Source: Bacteroidales bacterium (lineage in GTDB: Bacteria; Bacteroidota; Bacteroidia; Bacteroidales; F082). From it: DNA of 58,090 nucleotides. The notes beneath the pieces were generated by a model. It was given only the letters and a program-made list of their open reading frames with translations. It had not been told where the DNA came from and did not search any database. A program made the position numbers and the translations under genes. The DNA is taken from positions 1 to 58,090 of the forward strand of contig JAFUAA010000031.1 in assembly GCA_017460915.1 (NCBI GenBank). The letters are read 5' to 3'. The first letter of the stretch is position 1. Each line of letters opens with the position of its first letter. Shown here piece by piece: positions 1-9,156 of this stretch.

Positions 1-24
1 ACCCAAAAATAATGGCAAGAAAGG

Positions 25-55
25 TTGTCACATAGGACAAAAACACATATCTTTG
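25..55 (+). promoter_or_regulatory. Bacteroidota-type promoter for the 151 gene
   Basis: A TTG at 25-27 and TATCTTTG at 48-55 are 20 bases apart, matching the -33/-7 pattern (TTTG, about 19-21 bases, TAnnTTTG) of the primary sigma factor in this phylum. The transcript would have a leader of about 90 bases. That leader holds an 8-bp inverted repeat, GGGACTTC at 81-88 and GAAGTCCC at 131-138. Confidence 0.55.
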
Positions 56-150
56 CAACGGTTGGAAGAACCGCCTGAATGGGACTTCGGCATTCTGACA
101 ACCCAAAATCAAGAAAATCAAGTATAATTAGAAGTCCCCTATAGGTAAAA

Positions 151-894
151 ATGAACAGTTCAAGACATAACAAAAGCGTAATCTTCATCCTCCTGTTGCT
201 GGCTGTGGTGGGAATAGCAGAAGCACAAACTTTCCAACCCTACAAAAGCGGTGTCATTCCTTGCCATGGCTACTCGTTCCCCGTCGTGCCAGGAACGGAC
301 GAATGGAAAAGCATTAGCCACACGCAGCGCGTGGCCTCTTTGCAGCTGCCAACCGACACCTTGCAAAGCATCTCCACGGCAAGGCTATTAGAGACCTGTC
401 TATATTATCCGTTCAATATAGACATCTTTGCACTCGACGACCAAATCTATAGTTTCAATAGGGTGAAGGAACAGTTTAATGGCTATTCGGAATTGTACCA
501 ACGGACGGATTTTGTACAGGAATTAATAGACTTGTACGCTTCAAGAAATGTCGAATTCGTTAACCAGATTGGCATAGACCTAGAGCAAGGCCATTATGCT
601 TTTGACTATCATATCTTGGAGTTTATGTTCACTGATGCGGCACTTTTGGCTTCTGATACACAGGCAGCGCAAATTGCTGCCACGCTATATGAGAAGAAAG
701 AGCTAAAAACGCAGTATAGCGTTTATGGAAGCACTAACCGTATGGTGATTGCTTTGGCCATCGGTCGTTGCCTGCAACGCACCAATGCCTTTTCCGACTA
801 CCAAGGTACAACGCTGTCGGCGTTTTTGCAAAGCGGAAAACCGACCAATGCCAGCGATTTGGATTATATTTACTCAAAAGCGAGGAACCAGTAA
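151..894 (+). CDS. Secreted protein of unknown function (247 aa)
   Basis: I do not recognise a family. The protein starts with a clear signal peptide (about residues 1-26, hydrophobic core ILLLLAVVGIAEA, cleavage near AEAQ), so it is probably exported to the periplasm or surface. No lipobox, membrane segment or sorting domain is visible after that. It is the first gene of a three-gene run with the lipoprotein at 906 (11 bases downstream) and the large T9SS protein at 1684, and so may be co-transcribed with them. The genes are AT-rich compared with atpA further on, which fits an acquired or fast-evolving accessory locus. Function is open. Confidence 0.7.
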   Translation: MNSSRHNKSVIFILLLLAVVGIAEAQTFQPYKSGVIPCHGYSFPVVPGTDEWKSISHTQRVASLQLPTDTLQSISTARLLETCLYYPFNIDIFALDDQIYSFNRVKEQFNGYSELYQRTDFVQELIDLYASRNVEFVNQIGIDLEQGHYAFDYHILEFMFTDAALLASDTQAAQIAATLYEKKELKTQYSVYGSTNRMVIALAIGRCLQRTNAFSDYQGTTLSAFLQSGKPTNASDLDYIYSKARNQ

Positions 895-905
895 AACACA
901 CAGCC

Positions 906-1670
906 ATGAAAAAACTCTTCATAGTAATTTGCATGATGGCCTTGGCTATGACTGCTTGCCGCAAACCTGAACCAGGTCCCGAAAACGATGAACCCGTGGT
1001 AAAGAAGTATCTTGTAAAACAATTGCTTAATGATGATCCTGAAAGAGTTATGTTGGGTATTGACTGGAATGATGATTTCACGAAAATATTGCATGTGAAA
1101 TATGGGTTGGGTTCTGGACCATGTATAGATTATGATTTTCTATATTATGATTATGACAGCATTCAGGTGACATGGTCGGTTTCTGATAGTGTCTCTTTTT
1201 GGAGTTTTTGGTATAACCGAATTGTGATTCATTATAGAGATGAAAGAATCGACAGCATTTGTTGTTATGTTGGAAAAGAAAAGAAAGATGTTGAACATTA
1301 TTTCTACAATGATGATAATAAACTAATCAAAAGAACTTATTATAATAATGCAGCGAACGATATTTTTAGATGGAGCGGGGAAGATGTTGTGGAGTATAAA
1401 ATATTAGAAGATAATACTGCTGTTTGTTTTGACGCATTCACTAGTTTTATTCATCCACATTATACCTTGCCTTTTTATTTATCCACGGAGGTAGCGTACG
1501 AAATAAGACAACCGCTTTTTAATCCGTTATGGAAACACCAACCAATACATCCTTTATATAAAGAATATGAAGCAGATGAAGATGGTTACATCACGAAAAT
1601 GATACATAATAACTCTACAGATTCTATGGAGAAATGTATTACTTTTTATTATCGTACTGCAAATCCATAA
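906..1670 (+). CDS. Lipoprotein of unknown function (254 aa)
   Basis: The reading frame is open from 768, but the start at 906 is chosen because it gives a typical lipoprotein signal (MKKLFIVICMMALAMTAC) with the lipid-accepting cysteine at residue 18, and because 768 would overlap the preceding gene by over 120 bases. The mature part is rich in Tyr, Asp and Asn and has no motif I can name; it resembles the many uncharacterised surface lipoproteins of Bacteroidales. It lies 11 bases after the 151 gene and 13 before the 1684 gene, suggesting one operon. Strongly AT-rich from about 1020 onward. Confidence 0.75.
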   Translation: MKKLFIVICMMALAMTACRKPEPGPENDEPVVKKYLVKQLLNDDPERVMLGIDWNDDFTKILHVKYGLGSGPCIDYDFLYYDYDSIQVTWSVSDSVSFWSFWYNRIVIHYRDERIDSICCYVGKEKKDVEHYFYNDDNKLIKRTYYNNAANDIFRWSGEDVVEYKILEDNTAVCFDAFTSFIHPHYTLPFYLSTEVAYEIRQPLFNPLWKHQPIHPLYKEYEADEDGYITKMIHNNSTDSMEKCITFYYRTANP

Positions 1671-1683
1671 TTCCTAAACAATC

Positions 1684-4600
1684 ATGAAAAGAATTACAGT
1701 AATTATTGCTTTATTTACCTTTTGCAACAGTATCATTTGTGCACAAGACATTATGGTTGGTGACCCATATTATTTCTGCGCTTTGAATGGTAGTTGCTAT
1801 AATGATGTTCCAAATCGGTTGGTCACGAGAGTTGATGTAGATTTTTCTCCAGAATATGCGTCGTTTCTAACACAACAGTTTTTATTAATGCACTCCGGTT
1901 GTACGATAATTGAACCATCGTCCAAATTATATAATTGTCATGGTTATGCATATAGTGTCTATCAAAGTGAAATACCGTTACAAATTGGTTGGAAAGAAAA
2001 CCTATGTTCATATAATGGAACAAGTGTTGAAAGCTACATCCAGATAGAAGAAAGTCAGATTCAAAAAGGAGATATTGCAACTATTATTGAAAACAACGTT
2101 TACCCACTCCAATCGCGGCATTCTGCAATTGTATGGAATAATGATACTATGATATCTAAATTAAATGACGAACCTCTTTTCAAGCATCACAAATATGAAT
2201 CTTGGTTTGCGGAGATGATGGGCTTAGGCGTTTCTTCCCATTACGTGTACTACCGCCGCATCATTAACACCCCCGACCAGATTTCTGGTCCATACACTTT
2301 CAATGGAACGGGCGTTTTTGATTTTTATCCATCCATCTCCCCAGCTTCATGCTCTTGGAGCGTGGAGCCAGCCGATATGTTCCAAGTGTCGTCAGGCACT
2401 GGCTATAGGGCTATACTGAACTATAGGACTCCATTCGTGTACCTTGCCCCAAAAGCAACTATTACTTTCACATTCAGCTACGGTTGCGACAACCACTATA
2501 CCGTTTCAAAAGAGTTCGATCTTCGTATCCCTACCACCACCATTTCTGGCAACGCCATTTCTGAGGGCTTCATCATCGATGGTAATGCTACCGTTACGGT
2601 AACAGGAAACATAAAAAGTAACAAGAATGCGAAAACCATCGTCCCCGTTGGAACAAGGTTAATCTTGGATGGAGGGATGATGACAAGCAATGAAGATGGC
2701 ATGTGGCAAGGCATAGAAGTCTGGGGCAACAGTAGCACGCACCAGTACGAAATCAATGGCAACTACGCCCAAGGCTATCTTGAGCTGAAGAACGGTGCCG
2801 TCATCGAGAATGCCAAATGCGCCGTGGAGCTGTGGCGACCCGAACATTGGAGTACCACGGGTGGCATCATCCATGCCACGGATGCCACCTTCCGCAACAA
2901 CACTACTGCAGTTCACGCACATTGCTACAGCAATTACAATCCCAACACCCACAAAGAAACCAGTTACAACGCCTATTTCAACAACTGTACGTTTGTCGTC
3001 GATGAAAACTATTCAGGAACGGAGACTTTCACCAGACACGTCACTCTCGCCGATGTCAATGGAATCACTTTTAGGGGCTGCGACTTTTCAGCCAAGAGAG
3101 GACTGCAAAACGTACATCAATGGTGTGTGGGAATCAACGCTTACAATGCAGGATTCACGGTCAATTCTCTTTGCAATTCCACTACAGTCTTGCCCTGCCC
3201 AGACGATTACCTTGACAAGTCGACTTTTACAGGATTTTGTGCTGCCATCCGTGCCTCAAGCAATGGCAGCCATCCTCGTTCATTCTCCGTCAGGAACTCT
3301 GTCTTCACGAACAACGACAGGGGAATCCACGCCGAAAACACTGGCTTCCCCACCATACTTTTAAACGAGTTCAACATCGGCCAAGAATCGTATTGCCAAT
3401 TCAACTATGGCATTTTCCTCAATCACGTCACTGGGTTTTCTATCGAACAGAATGATTTCAGACCTGTTGCGAACACTGGCGGATCCACCATAGGCATCGC
3501 CATTTACGACTCCCGTGGCATCAACGACATATACCACAACCACTTCGAGCGGCTTTCGTGTGGCAATATTGCCAGAGGGCAAAACACACCTTCCACCTCT
3601 TTGTCCTCATCGGCAGACTTTTCTACTGGACTTACCTATAGCTGTAACACCAATGAAAACAACCACAACGATTTTCGAGTATTCCAAAAGGATGGCATAG
3701 GAAACATACAGTCACAGCAAGGGTCAACCGCATACCCTGCCGGCAACACTTTCGATGCCAGAGGCTATCAATTCGACAACCAAGGCTCTCATACGATTGA
3801 CTACTATTATAACGTCAATGAGCCAACCGAGGTTCCATCCTCATCCCTGCTTAACAACGTAACAGCCACTGGCACGACAAACGTCAACCACTGTATTCCG
3901 CACTATGGTAATGGTTCTGTGGTGAAGTCAATCGCAGAAAAAACGCTTTTGGAATCCGATTATCTATCAGCCTACACGACTTTCACGAATCTCAAACAAT
4001 TATATGAAAACCGTATCGACGGAGGAAACACGGAGGCGCAAATCTCTGACATCACTAATGCCACTTCCGCCGACATGTGGCAGCTTCGCGCACAGCTTCT
4101 CGGTATCTCTCCTTATGTCTCGGGGCAGGTCCTGACCACTGCAGCCGAACGAAACGATATTTTTACCGACCCTGTTTTGTTCGAAATCCTATCCGCCAAT
4201 CCCGACGAGCTGAAAAACGACTCCCTCATCAGCTATCTCGAAAACAAAACCAATCCATTGCCCAACTATATGATTGACTTATTGCGGCAGATAGCCACTG
4301 GAATCACCGCCCGCACCGCAATGGTCGCACAATTGGGCAAATATGGTCATGATTACAGCCTTGCTGCTGGCGACATGGTGAGAAGCAACCTCAACGACTC
4401 CATCAGCAACCCCTCAGAACTGCGACAATGGCTCGGCAACATGAACGACATCGCCGCTGACCGAATGGCTGTTTCTTCCTATTTGAACGAAGGCGACTCT
4501 GTCAGTGCCTTTGCATTGGCCAACATGATTCCCCAACTTTATGGACTTCAAGGCAATGATTTGACAGACCATCACGATTATATGCGCCTAATCAATTTGT

Positions 4601-5085
4601 ACCAAACACTCAAATCGACCCATCGAACCGTTTATGAAATGACAGAAACCGAAACTGCCACCGTGGACAGCATCGCAGAACTCGGCACAGGGATTTCAAA
4701 ATCAATGGCTCAATCCTTATTGGAACAAGTGCTTGACACCATTATCGAGACATGTCCTGATCATATACCTGATTTGGAAGAGGGAGACAGAGGTAGAGGT
4801 TCTTATGACATCCACTCCGTGAATAAAGCGATTGGATTCACTACCAACATCGGCCCAAATCCTGCAACAACGTGGACCACTGTCGAATTCACTTTGCCCA
4901 GCGAAACTTCAACAGCTTTATTGACCCTAACAAATACGCTCGGCATCAACGTGCTATCCACAGAACTCAATGGTAAGCAAGGTAGCAAAGTATTGGATTT
5001 GCGAGGGCTTGCCACGGGAATCTACATTTATACCATAAGGTATGAACAACATATCGAGACTGGAAAACTAGTCATAACAAAGTGA
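1684..5085 (+). CDS. T9SS-exported beta-helix protein with a papain-like N-terminal module (1133 aa)
   Basis: The signal peptide covers about residues 1-21. Residues about 80-180 contain an NCHGYA motif and, roughly 60 residues later, RHSAIVWN. A Cys-His pair in this arrangement resembles NlpC/P60- or papain-like folds; this is inference. Residues about 270-700 have the repeated short strands and Asn/Gly turns of a right-handed parallel beta-helix. Residues about 1045-1133 (PNPATTWTTVEFTLP to the final KLVITK) form a type A T9SS sorting domain, so the protein should be carried across the outer membrane and anchored to A-LPS or released. The first 540 bases are AT-rich while the rest is much richer in GC, as if the N-terminal module was joined later. 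atpA starts only 28 bases downstream. Confidence 0.85.
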   Translation: MKRITVIIALFTFCNSIICAQDIMVGDPYYFCALNGSCYNDVPNRLVTRVDVDFSPEYASFLTQQFLLMHSGCTIIEPSSKLYNCHGYAYSVYQSEIPLQIGWKENLCSYNGTSVESYIQIEESQIQKGDIATIIENNVYPLQSRHSAIVWNNDTMISKLNDEPLFKHHKYESWFAEMMGLGVSSHYVYYRRIINTPDQISGPYTFNGTGVFDFYPSISPASCSWSVEPADMFQVSSGTGYRAILNYRTPFVYLAPKATITFTFSYGCDNHYTVSKEFDLRIPTTTISGNAISEGFIIDGNATVTVTGNIKSNKNAKTIVPVGTRLILDGGMMTSNEDGMWQGIEVWGNSSTHQYEINGNYAQGYLELKNGAVIENAKCAVELWRPEHWSTTGGIIHATDATFRNNTTAVHAHCYSNYNPNTHKETSYNAYFNNCTFVVDENYSGTETFTRHVTLADVNGITFRGCDFSAKRGLQNVHQWCVGINAYNAGFTVNSLCNSTTVLPCPDDYLDKSTFTGFCAAIRASSNGSHPRSFSVRNSVFTNNDRGIHAENTGFPTILLNEFNIGQESYCQFNYGIFLNHVTGFSIEQNDFRPVANTGGSTIGIAIYDSRGINDIYHNHFERLSCGNIARGQNTPSTSLSSSADFSTGLTYSCNTNENNHNDFRVFQKDGIGNIQSQQGSTAYPAGNTFDARGYQFDNQGSHTIDYYYNVNEPTEVPSSSLLNNVTATGTTNVNHCIPHYGNGSVVKSIAEKTLLESDYLSAYTTFTNLKQLYENRIDGGNTEAQISDITNATSADMWQLRAQLLGISPYVSGQVLTTAAERNDIFTDPVLFEILSANPDELKNDSLISYLENKTNPLPNYMIDLLRQIATGITARTAMVAQLGKYGHDYSLAAGDMVRSNLNDSISNPSELRQWLGNMNDIAADRMAVSSYLNEGDSVSAFALANMIPQLYGLQGNDLTDHHDYMRLINLYQTLKSTHRTVYEMTETETATVDSIAELGTGISKSMAQSLLEQVLDTIIETCPDHIPDLEEGDRGRGSYDIHSVNKAIGFTTNIGPNPATTWTTVEFTLPSETSTALLTLTNTLGINVLSTELNGKQGSKVLDLRGLATGIYIYTIRYEQHIETGKLVITK

Positions 5086-5113
5086 TAATTAAACAACAAT
5101 AAAAATAAACTCT

Positions 5114-6694
5114 ATGTCAAACATCAAACCAAGTGAAATATCGAGCATCTTGCAGATGCAGCTCCAGAACATGAGCAACAAGGTTCAGTTCGAGGAGGTG
5201 GGCAAGGTGCTGCAAGTGAGCGACGGCGTGGCCCACGTCTATGGCCTCGACAAGGTGCAATCGAACGAGCTCGTCGAGTTCGAGAACGGCACCATGGGCG
5301 TGGTGCTCAACCTTGAGGAAGACAACGTCGGCGTGGTGCTGCTCGGTCCCACCGAGGGCATCAAGGAAGGTGAATCTGTGAAACGCACCCAACGCATCGC
5401 CTCCGTGCTGGCAGGCGAAGGCATGTTGGGCCGCGTGGTGGATGGCCTCGGCCGCCCCATCGACGGCAAGGGCCCCATCCAAGGCAAGACCTACGAGATG
5501 CCGTTGGAGCGCAAGGCTCCTGGCGTCATCTTCCGCCAACCCGTCAACCAGCCGCTGCAAACGGGCATCAAGGCCATCGACGCCATGATTCCCATCGGGC
5601 GCGGCCAACGTGAGCTCATCATCGGCGACCGCCAGACGGGTAAAACCGCCATCGCCATCGACACCATCATCAACCAGAAAGAGAACTACAAAAACGGCGA
5701 CCCGATCTATTGCATTTATGTCGCTGTCGGACAAAAAGGCTCCACCGTGGCCAACCTCGTGAAGACCTTGGAGGAAAACGGCGCCATAGACTACACCATC
5801 GTGGTCTCGGCCACCGCCTCCGACCCTGCCGCCATGCAGTTCTATGCGCCTTACGCTGGTGTCGCCATCGCCGAGTACTTCCGCGACACGGGCCGTCACG
5901 CCCTCATCATCTACGACGACTTGTCGAAACAAGCCGTGGCCTATCGTGAAGTCTCCCTGATTCTGCGCCGTCCCCCGGGACGTGAGGCTTATCCTGGCGA
6001 CATCTTCTACCTCCACAGCCGTCTGCTCGAACGCGCCGCCAAGGTCATCAAGAACGATGACGTGGCACGCCAGATGAACGACCTGCCCGACAGCATCAAG
6101 GACATCGTGAAAGGCGGCGGCAGCATCACCGCACTGCCCATCATCGAGACACAGGCGGGCGACGTGTCGGCCTACATCCCGACCAACGTCATCTCCATCA
6201 CCGACGGACAGATCTTCTTGGAAACCGGTCTGTTCAACGCGGGTATCCGTCCTGCCATCAACGTGGGTATCTCGGTGTCGCGTGTGGGTGGCAACGCCCA
6301 AATCAAGTCGATGAAGAAAGTGGCTGGCACCCTGAAACTCGACCAGGCACAATTCCGCGAGATGGAAGCCTTCTCGAAGTTCGGCGCCGAACTCGATGCC
6401 GCCACCTTGGCCATCCTCGACAAGGGCCGCAAGAACGTGGAACTGCTGAAACAGCCGCAATACACGCCTATGCCCGTCGAGAAACAGATTGCCATCATCT
6501 TCTGCGGCACCAACGGACTGCTGAGCAAAGTACCTGAGAACAAGGTGCTTGAATTCGAGAAACAATTCCTCGACATCATGCAGGTGAAGCACAAGGACGT
6601 GATGGAGCAACTGCGCGCCGGCAAAATCGACGACGACATCAAGGCGGTCTTGAAGGAGGAAGCTTTAAACCTGAGTGACCATTTTAACTCCTAA
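5114..6694 (+). CDS. atpA: ATP synthase F1 subunit alpha
   Basis: This is the non-catalytic nucleotide-binding subunit of the F1 ATP synthase headpiece, on the cytoplasmic face of the inner membrane. The 526-residue length is normal. The P-loop GDRQTGKT is at about residues 171-178, and the usual AtpA stretches ([39 protein letters not shown]) are intact. atpG follows after 30 bases. The normal upstream neighbour atpH, and the rest of the F0/F1 genes, are missing here; a secreted surface protein gene takes their place 28 bases upstream. I see no TAnnTTTG promoter in the gap or the preceding 100 bases. Confidence 0.98.
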   Translation: MSNIKPSEISSILQMQLQNMSNKVQFEEVGKVLQVSDGVAHVYGLDKVQSNELVEFENGTMGVVLNLEEDNVGVVLLGPTEGIKEGESVKRTQRIASVLAGEGMLGRVVDGLGRPIDGKGPIQGKTYEMPLERKAPGVIFRQPVNQPLQTGIKAIDAMIPIGRGQRELIIGDRQTGKTAIAIDTIINQKENYKNGDPIYCIYVAVGQKGSTVANLVKTLEENGAIDYTIVVSATASDPAAMQFYAPYAGVAIAEYFRDTGRHALIIYDDLSKQAVAYREVSLILRRPPGREAYPGDIFYLHSRLLERAAKVIKNDDVARQMNDLPDSIKDIVKGGGSITALPIIETQAGDVSAYIPTNVISITDGQIFLETGLFNAGIRPAINVGISVSRVGGNAQIKSMKKVAGTLKLDQAQFREMEAFSKFGAELDAATLAILDKGRKNVELLKQPQYTPMPVEKQIAIIFCGTNGLLSKVPENKVLEFEKQFLDIMQVKHKDVMEQLRAGKIDDDIKAVLKEEALNLSDHFNS

Positions 6695-6724
6695 CTGGTA
6701 ACTGACAACTGATAACTGAACAAA

Positions 6725-7597
6725 ATGGCATCACTAAAAGAAATACGGGCCAGAATCGCTTCCGTCGCCTCGACGCAGAAAATCACGAGTGCGATGAAGA
6801 TGGTGTCGGCGGCCAAGTTGAAGAAGACCGAAGGCATCACGACGCGTTTCCTGCCCTATAAGAACAAGCTGAGCGAGGCCTTGGCCAACTACCTCGGCTC
6901 CCTGGAAGGCGGCGTCAGCATCCCGCTGGCCAAGCACCGCGAAGTGAAGCGGGTGGCGCTGATGGCCTTTTCGTCGAGCAGCGGACTGTGCGGCGTCTAC
7001 AACTCCAGCATCTGCAAGCTGTTCAAGCAGGTGTATGATGAGTATGCCAACAGCATTGGCGCTGAGAATGTGGTCGTTTTCCTCGTCGGGAAAAAGGTCA
7101 ACGACTACGCCAAGAAGTTCGGCATCAAGGTGGAGAAGCAATACGCGCCTTTGGCCGAGGAAATGTCGTACGACATCGCCACCGAAATCAGCGACACGAT
7201 GGTCGAGCTGTTCCTCAGCCAAAAAGTCGACCGTGTGGAACTGATTTTCAACCACTTCAAGAACGCAGGCGTGCAAGTGCCCTCGCGTGAGGTGGTGCTA
7301 CCGCTGAAGACCGAGGTGCAAAGCGACGGCTCCTCGTTGGACTACATCGTGGAGCCCGACAAGGAGAGTTTCGTCAACAATCTGATTCCCAAGGTCATTC
7401 GCACCAACTTCTACTCCATCATGCTCGACACGCTGACAGCTGAGCACGGTGCCCGCATGACGGCCATGCACATCGCCAGCGACAACGCCGACCAGCTGTC
7501 GCAAGAGTTGAAGATTCTCTACAACAAAGCCCGCCAGAACGTCATCACCAACGAGTTGATTGACATCGTGGGCGGCGCTGAGGCGCTGAATGGGTAA
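6725..7597 (+). CDS. atpG: ATP synthase F1 subunit gamma
   Basis: This is the rotor shaft of F1, which couples rotation of the c-ring to the alpha/beta head. The 290-residue protein has the conserved N-terminus (ASLKEIRARIASVASTQKIT, then SAMKMVSAAKL) and the C-terminal helix (NKARQNVITNELIDIVGGAEAL) typical of the family. It lies 30 bases after atpA and is surely co-transcribed with it. The short gap contains several overlapping copies of TAACTG/AACTGA, a simple spacer repeat. The gene is followed by a strong hairpin at 7629-7672 that should end transcription. Confidence 0.98.
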   Translation: MASLKEIRARIASVASTQKITSAMKMVSAAKLKKTEGITTRFLPYKNKLSEALANYLGSLEGGVSIPLAKHREVKRVALMAFSSSSGLCGVYNSSICKLFKQVYDEYANSIGAENVVVFLVGKKVNDYAKKFGIKVEKQYAPLAEEMSYDIATEISDTMVELFLSQKVDRVELIFNHFKNAGVQVPSREVVLPLKTEVQSDGSSLDYIVEPDKESFVNNLIPKVIRTNFYSIMLDTLTAEHGARMTAMHIASDNADQLSQELKILYNKARQNVITNELIDIVGGAEALNG

Positions 7598-7628
7598 CAC
7601 GAACCATCCCATTTTTAGTTTATAACAT

Positions 7629-7672
7629 CGGAAAAACCGGAAGACACAGAAATGTGCTTTCCGGTTTTTCCG
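7629..7672. terminator. Strong hairpin terminator after atpG
   Basis: A perfect 14-bp stem (CGGAAAAACCGGAA at 7629-7642 with its complement at 7659-7672) is extended in the loop by CACA/TGTG. A second outer pairing, ACATCGGAA at 7625-7633 with TTCCGATGT at 7677-7685, is also possible. It can serve atpG from the left and the minus-strand ATPase/alr remnant from the right. Its right arm is part of the 30-bp direct repeat that recurs at 9124-9153. Confidence 0.75.
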
Positions 7673-7694
7673 TTTCTTCCGATGTGGGAACCCT
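7665..7694. repeat. Left copy of 30-bp direct repeat flanking the ATPase gene
   Basis: Positions 7665-7694 are identical to 9124-9153 (both run from TTTTTCCG to GAACCCT). Each copy sits directly after an alanine racemase stop codon: the remnant here and the real gene at 9157. The two copies are 1459 bp apart and enclose the DUF4143 ATPase gene. Confidence 0.9.
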
Positions 7695-7740
7695 ACTCCG
7701 GATAATACACCCGCTGCGAGATACGCGTCATGATGTCGGG
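7693..7740 (-). pseudogene. Remnant of an alanine racemase C-terminus
   Basis: Read on the minus strand, this stretch encodes DIMTRISQRVYYPE followed by TAG. The intact gene at 9157 ends EIMTRVSQRVKRVYYQE. The fragment therefore matches the last 15 or so codons of alr, with three codons (KRV) lost between short CGGGT repeats. It begins within a few bases of the ATPase stop codon at 7744. It cannot make a protein by itself. It looks like the tail of a former resident alr allele left behind when the ATPase-bearing segment arrived. Confidence 0.8.
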
Positions 7741-7743
7741 CTT

Positions 7744-9018
7744 TCAGAACAACAGCCATTTCCCAAGCGGCACAACCTCAATGGTCCCGAAATCATCGGC
7801 GATAGTATCAGATTCGTCATAGGTGAGAATGAGGCGACGGTTGCAAGGCAGAACCTTGGGAAGTTTTTTTAAGGCCTCCACCTCTCGTTCAAAAGTGGAG
7901 TCTGCCTGGGTAATGCTATAAGAGACCTGGATGGCCAGTTTGTCTTCAGGAACATAGAAGTCCACTTCTACTTTATCATTGTAAAAGAACACCCGCTCGT
8001 TGTCCAAGTCATGGCCATATTTTCGGAATAGAGTTAAGGCTACAAGGTTCTCCAACAATGCCGTTTCGCCATCGAGAAGGAAAAGGTTCAGTATGCCGTT
8101 ATCCACAAAATAATACTTGCACAAAGTCTCCTTTTCGGCAAAGGCCGCCGAGATGTTGCGTAGCCGCAGGAGCAACCAAGCCGACTCGCAGTACTCTATG
8201 TATTTGCTCACCGTCGGCATCGTAATCTTGCCACTCACCGACGACAAGACATGGGACAGCCGGTTGTAAGAGACAGGTTGCATGACACTTTCAGCGACTT
8301 TTTTCAAAAGCAGTCGCAAAAGGTTCGGGTTAGAAATCTTGTTCCTACTGACGATATCACCCAAATAAATCTTCTGAAACGTGCTGGTCAGATAGTCGCG
8401 TTTCACTGTCAGCCCCACCGACTCAGGCAAGCCGCCCCAAAGCAGATAATCATTCCACTGACGAAGCATCTTGGCCCGCGATTCAGTAGCCAGCAACGAG
8501 TTTTCATCAAACGGGAAACCTTTCGCGTTAAGGTACTCCTCAAAACTATAAGGATAGACCTCTGTGGCCAAATAACGTCCGCCAAGGGTGCTCATGATTT
8601 CCGACGACAACATCTTGGCATTGCTGCCCGTTATCCATACCTTGTATTTTGCATCGGCCATCCGACGGGCGAATCGTTCCCAACCATCAATGTTCTGCAC
8701 CTCATCCAAGAAAAGCATTGGGCGCTGGTCGTACATCTCGGCATGACATTCAAGCAACAGTTCAAAGTCGTTTGCCGTAAAGCCAACCAGACGGTCATCC
8801 TCGAAGTTCAAATACAACATGTTTCCCCAGTCATGGGTTTCGGCAAGCATCTGCTGCATTTTCTGATAAAGCATGAATGATTTACCCGCCCTACGCACGC
8901 CGATGAACACACGCCTCGGGAAGTCGTCAGAAGGCAACGCACGAGGCACAACCTGATATTGCTCAATATCCTTTTGATTCGATGCCAGAATCTGTTTTAA
9001 TGTAGTCTTACTAATCAT
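7744..9018 (-). CDS. AAA-family ATPase with DUF4143 domain (424 aa)
   Basis: The N-terminal AAA_14-type ATPase domain has a Walker A motif (GVRRAGKS, about residues 40-47), a Walker B-like MLFLDEVQNIDGW and an ITGSNAKML sensor region. The C-terminal half has the DUF4143 pattern (YFVDNGILNLFLL, then a basic segment and FYNDKVEVDFYVPE, which resembles a PD-(D/E)XK-like fold). Such proteins are common accessory genes in Bacteroidota and archaea; their role is not settled, and links to mobile DNA, toxin-like behaviour or DNA handling have been proposed. The gene is inserted between an alr tail remnant and the real alr gene. Its promoter region has a perfect dyad plus a second half copy (see 9022-9073). 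Confidence 0.93.
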   Translation of the reverse strand: MISKTTLKQILASNQKDIEQYQVVPRALPSDDFPRRVFIGVRRAGKSFMLYQKMQQMLAETHDWGNMLYLNFEDDRLVGFTANDFELLLECHAEMYDQRPMLFLDEVQNIDGWERFARRMADAKYKVWITGSNAKMLSSEIMSTLGGRYLATEVYPYSFEEYLNAKGFPFDENSLLATESRAKMLRQWNDYLLWGGLPESVGLTVKRDYLTSTFQKIYLGDIVSRNKISNPNLLRLLLKKVAESVMQPVSYNRLSHVLSSVSGKITMPTVSKYIEYCESAWLLLRLRNISAAFAEKETLCKYYFVDNGILNLFLLDGETALLENLVALTLFRKYGHDLDNERVFFYNDKVEVDFYVPEDKLAIQVSYSITQADSTFEREVEALKKLPKVLPCNRRLILTYDESDTIADDFGTIEVVPLGKWLLF

Positions 9019-9021
9019 ATC

Positions 9022-9073
9022 TTCAAAATGTCATTTTGAATTTTCGCCACAAAATTACAAATAACATTTTGAA
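9022..9073 (-). promoter_or_regulatory. Promoter and operator-like repeats of the first DUF4143 ATPase
   Basis: On the minus strand a -7 element TAATTTTG lies at 9057-9050. TTCAAAATG (9022-9030) and CATTTTGAA (9032-9040) form a perfect 9-bp dyad in the leader. CATTTTGAA is repeated at 9065-9073, exactly 33 bp from the dyad's right half. The arrangement, with repeats on both sides of the -7 box, looks like binding sites for a repressor, possibly the gene product itself. Confidence 0.45.
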
Positions 9074-9123
9074 GAACAAGAAAAATGCTCAAAAAAATCA
9101 GCAACGAAAAAATGCTTTTCCAA

Positions 9124-9153
9124 TTTTTCCGTTTCTTCCGATGTGGGAACCCT
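9124..9153. repeat. Right copy of 30-bp direct repeat
   Basis: Identical to 7665-7694. It lies immediately downstream of the murF-alr stop codon in the 3' untranslated region. Confidence 0.9.
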
Positions 9154-9156
9154 GCC

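Noticed and set aside
768-905. Upstream part of the frame leading into the lipoprotein at 906
   Set aside because: It overlaps the 151 gene and would hide the clear lipoprotein signal that starts at 906.
5117-6610. 497-codon open frame antisense to atpA
   Set aside because: It mirrors the codon bias of atpA (His/Asp/Val-rich shadow), has no family resemblance, and atpA is certain.
6695-6724. Short AACTGA repeats between atpA and atpG as a regulatory site
   Set aside because: Simple spacer repeats of this type are common between genes in this phylum and no other signal supports a function.
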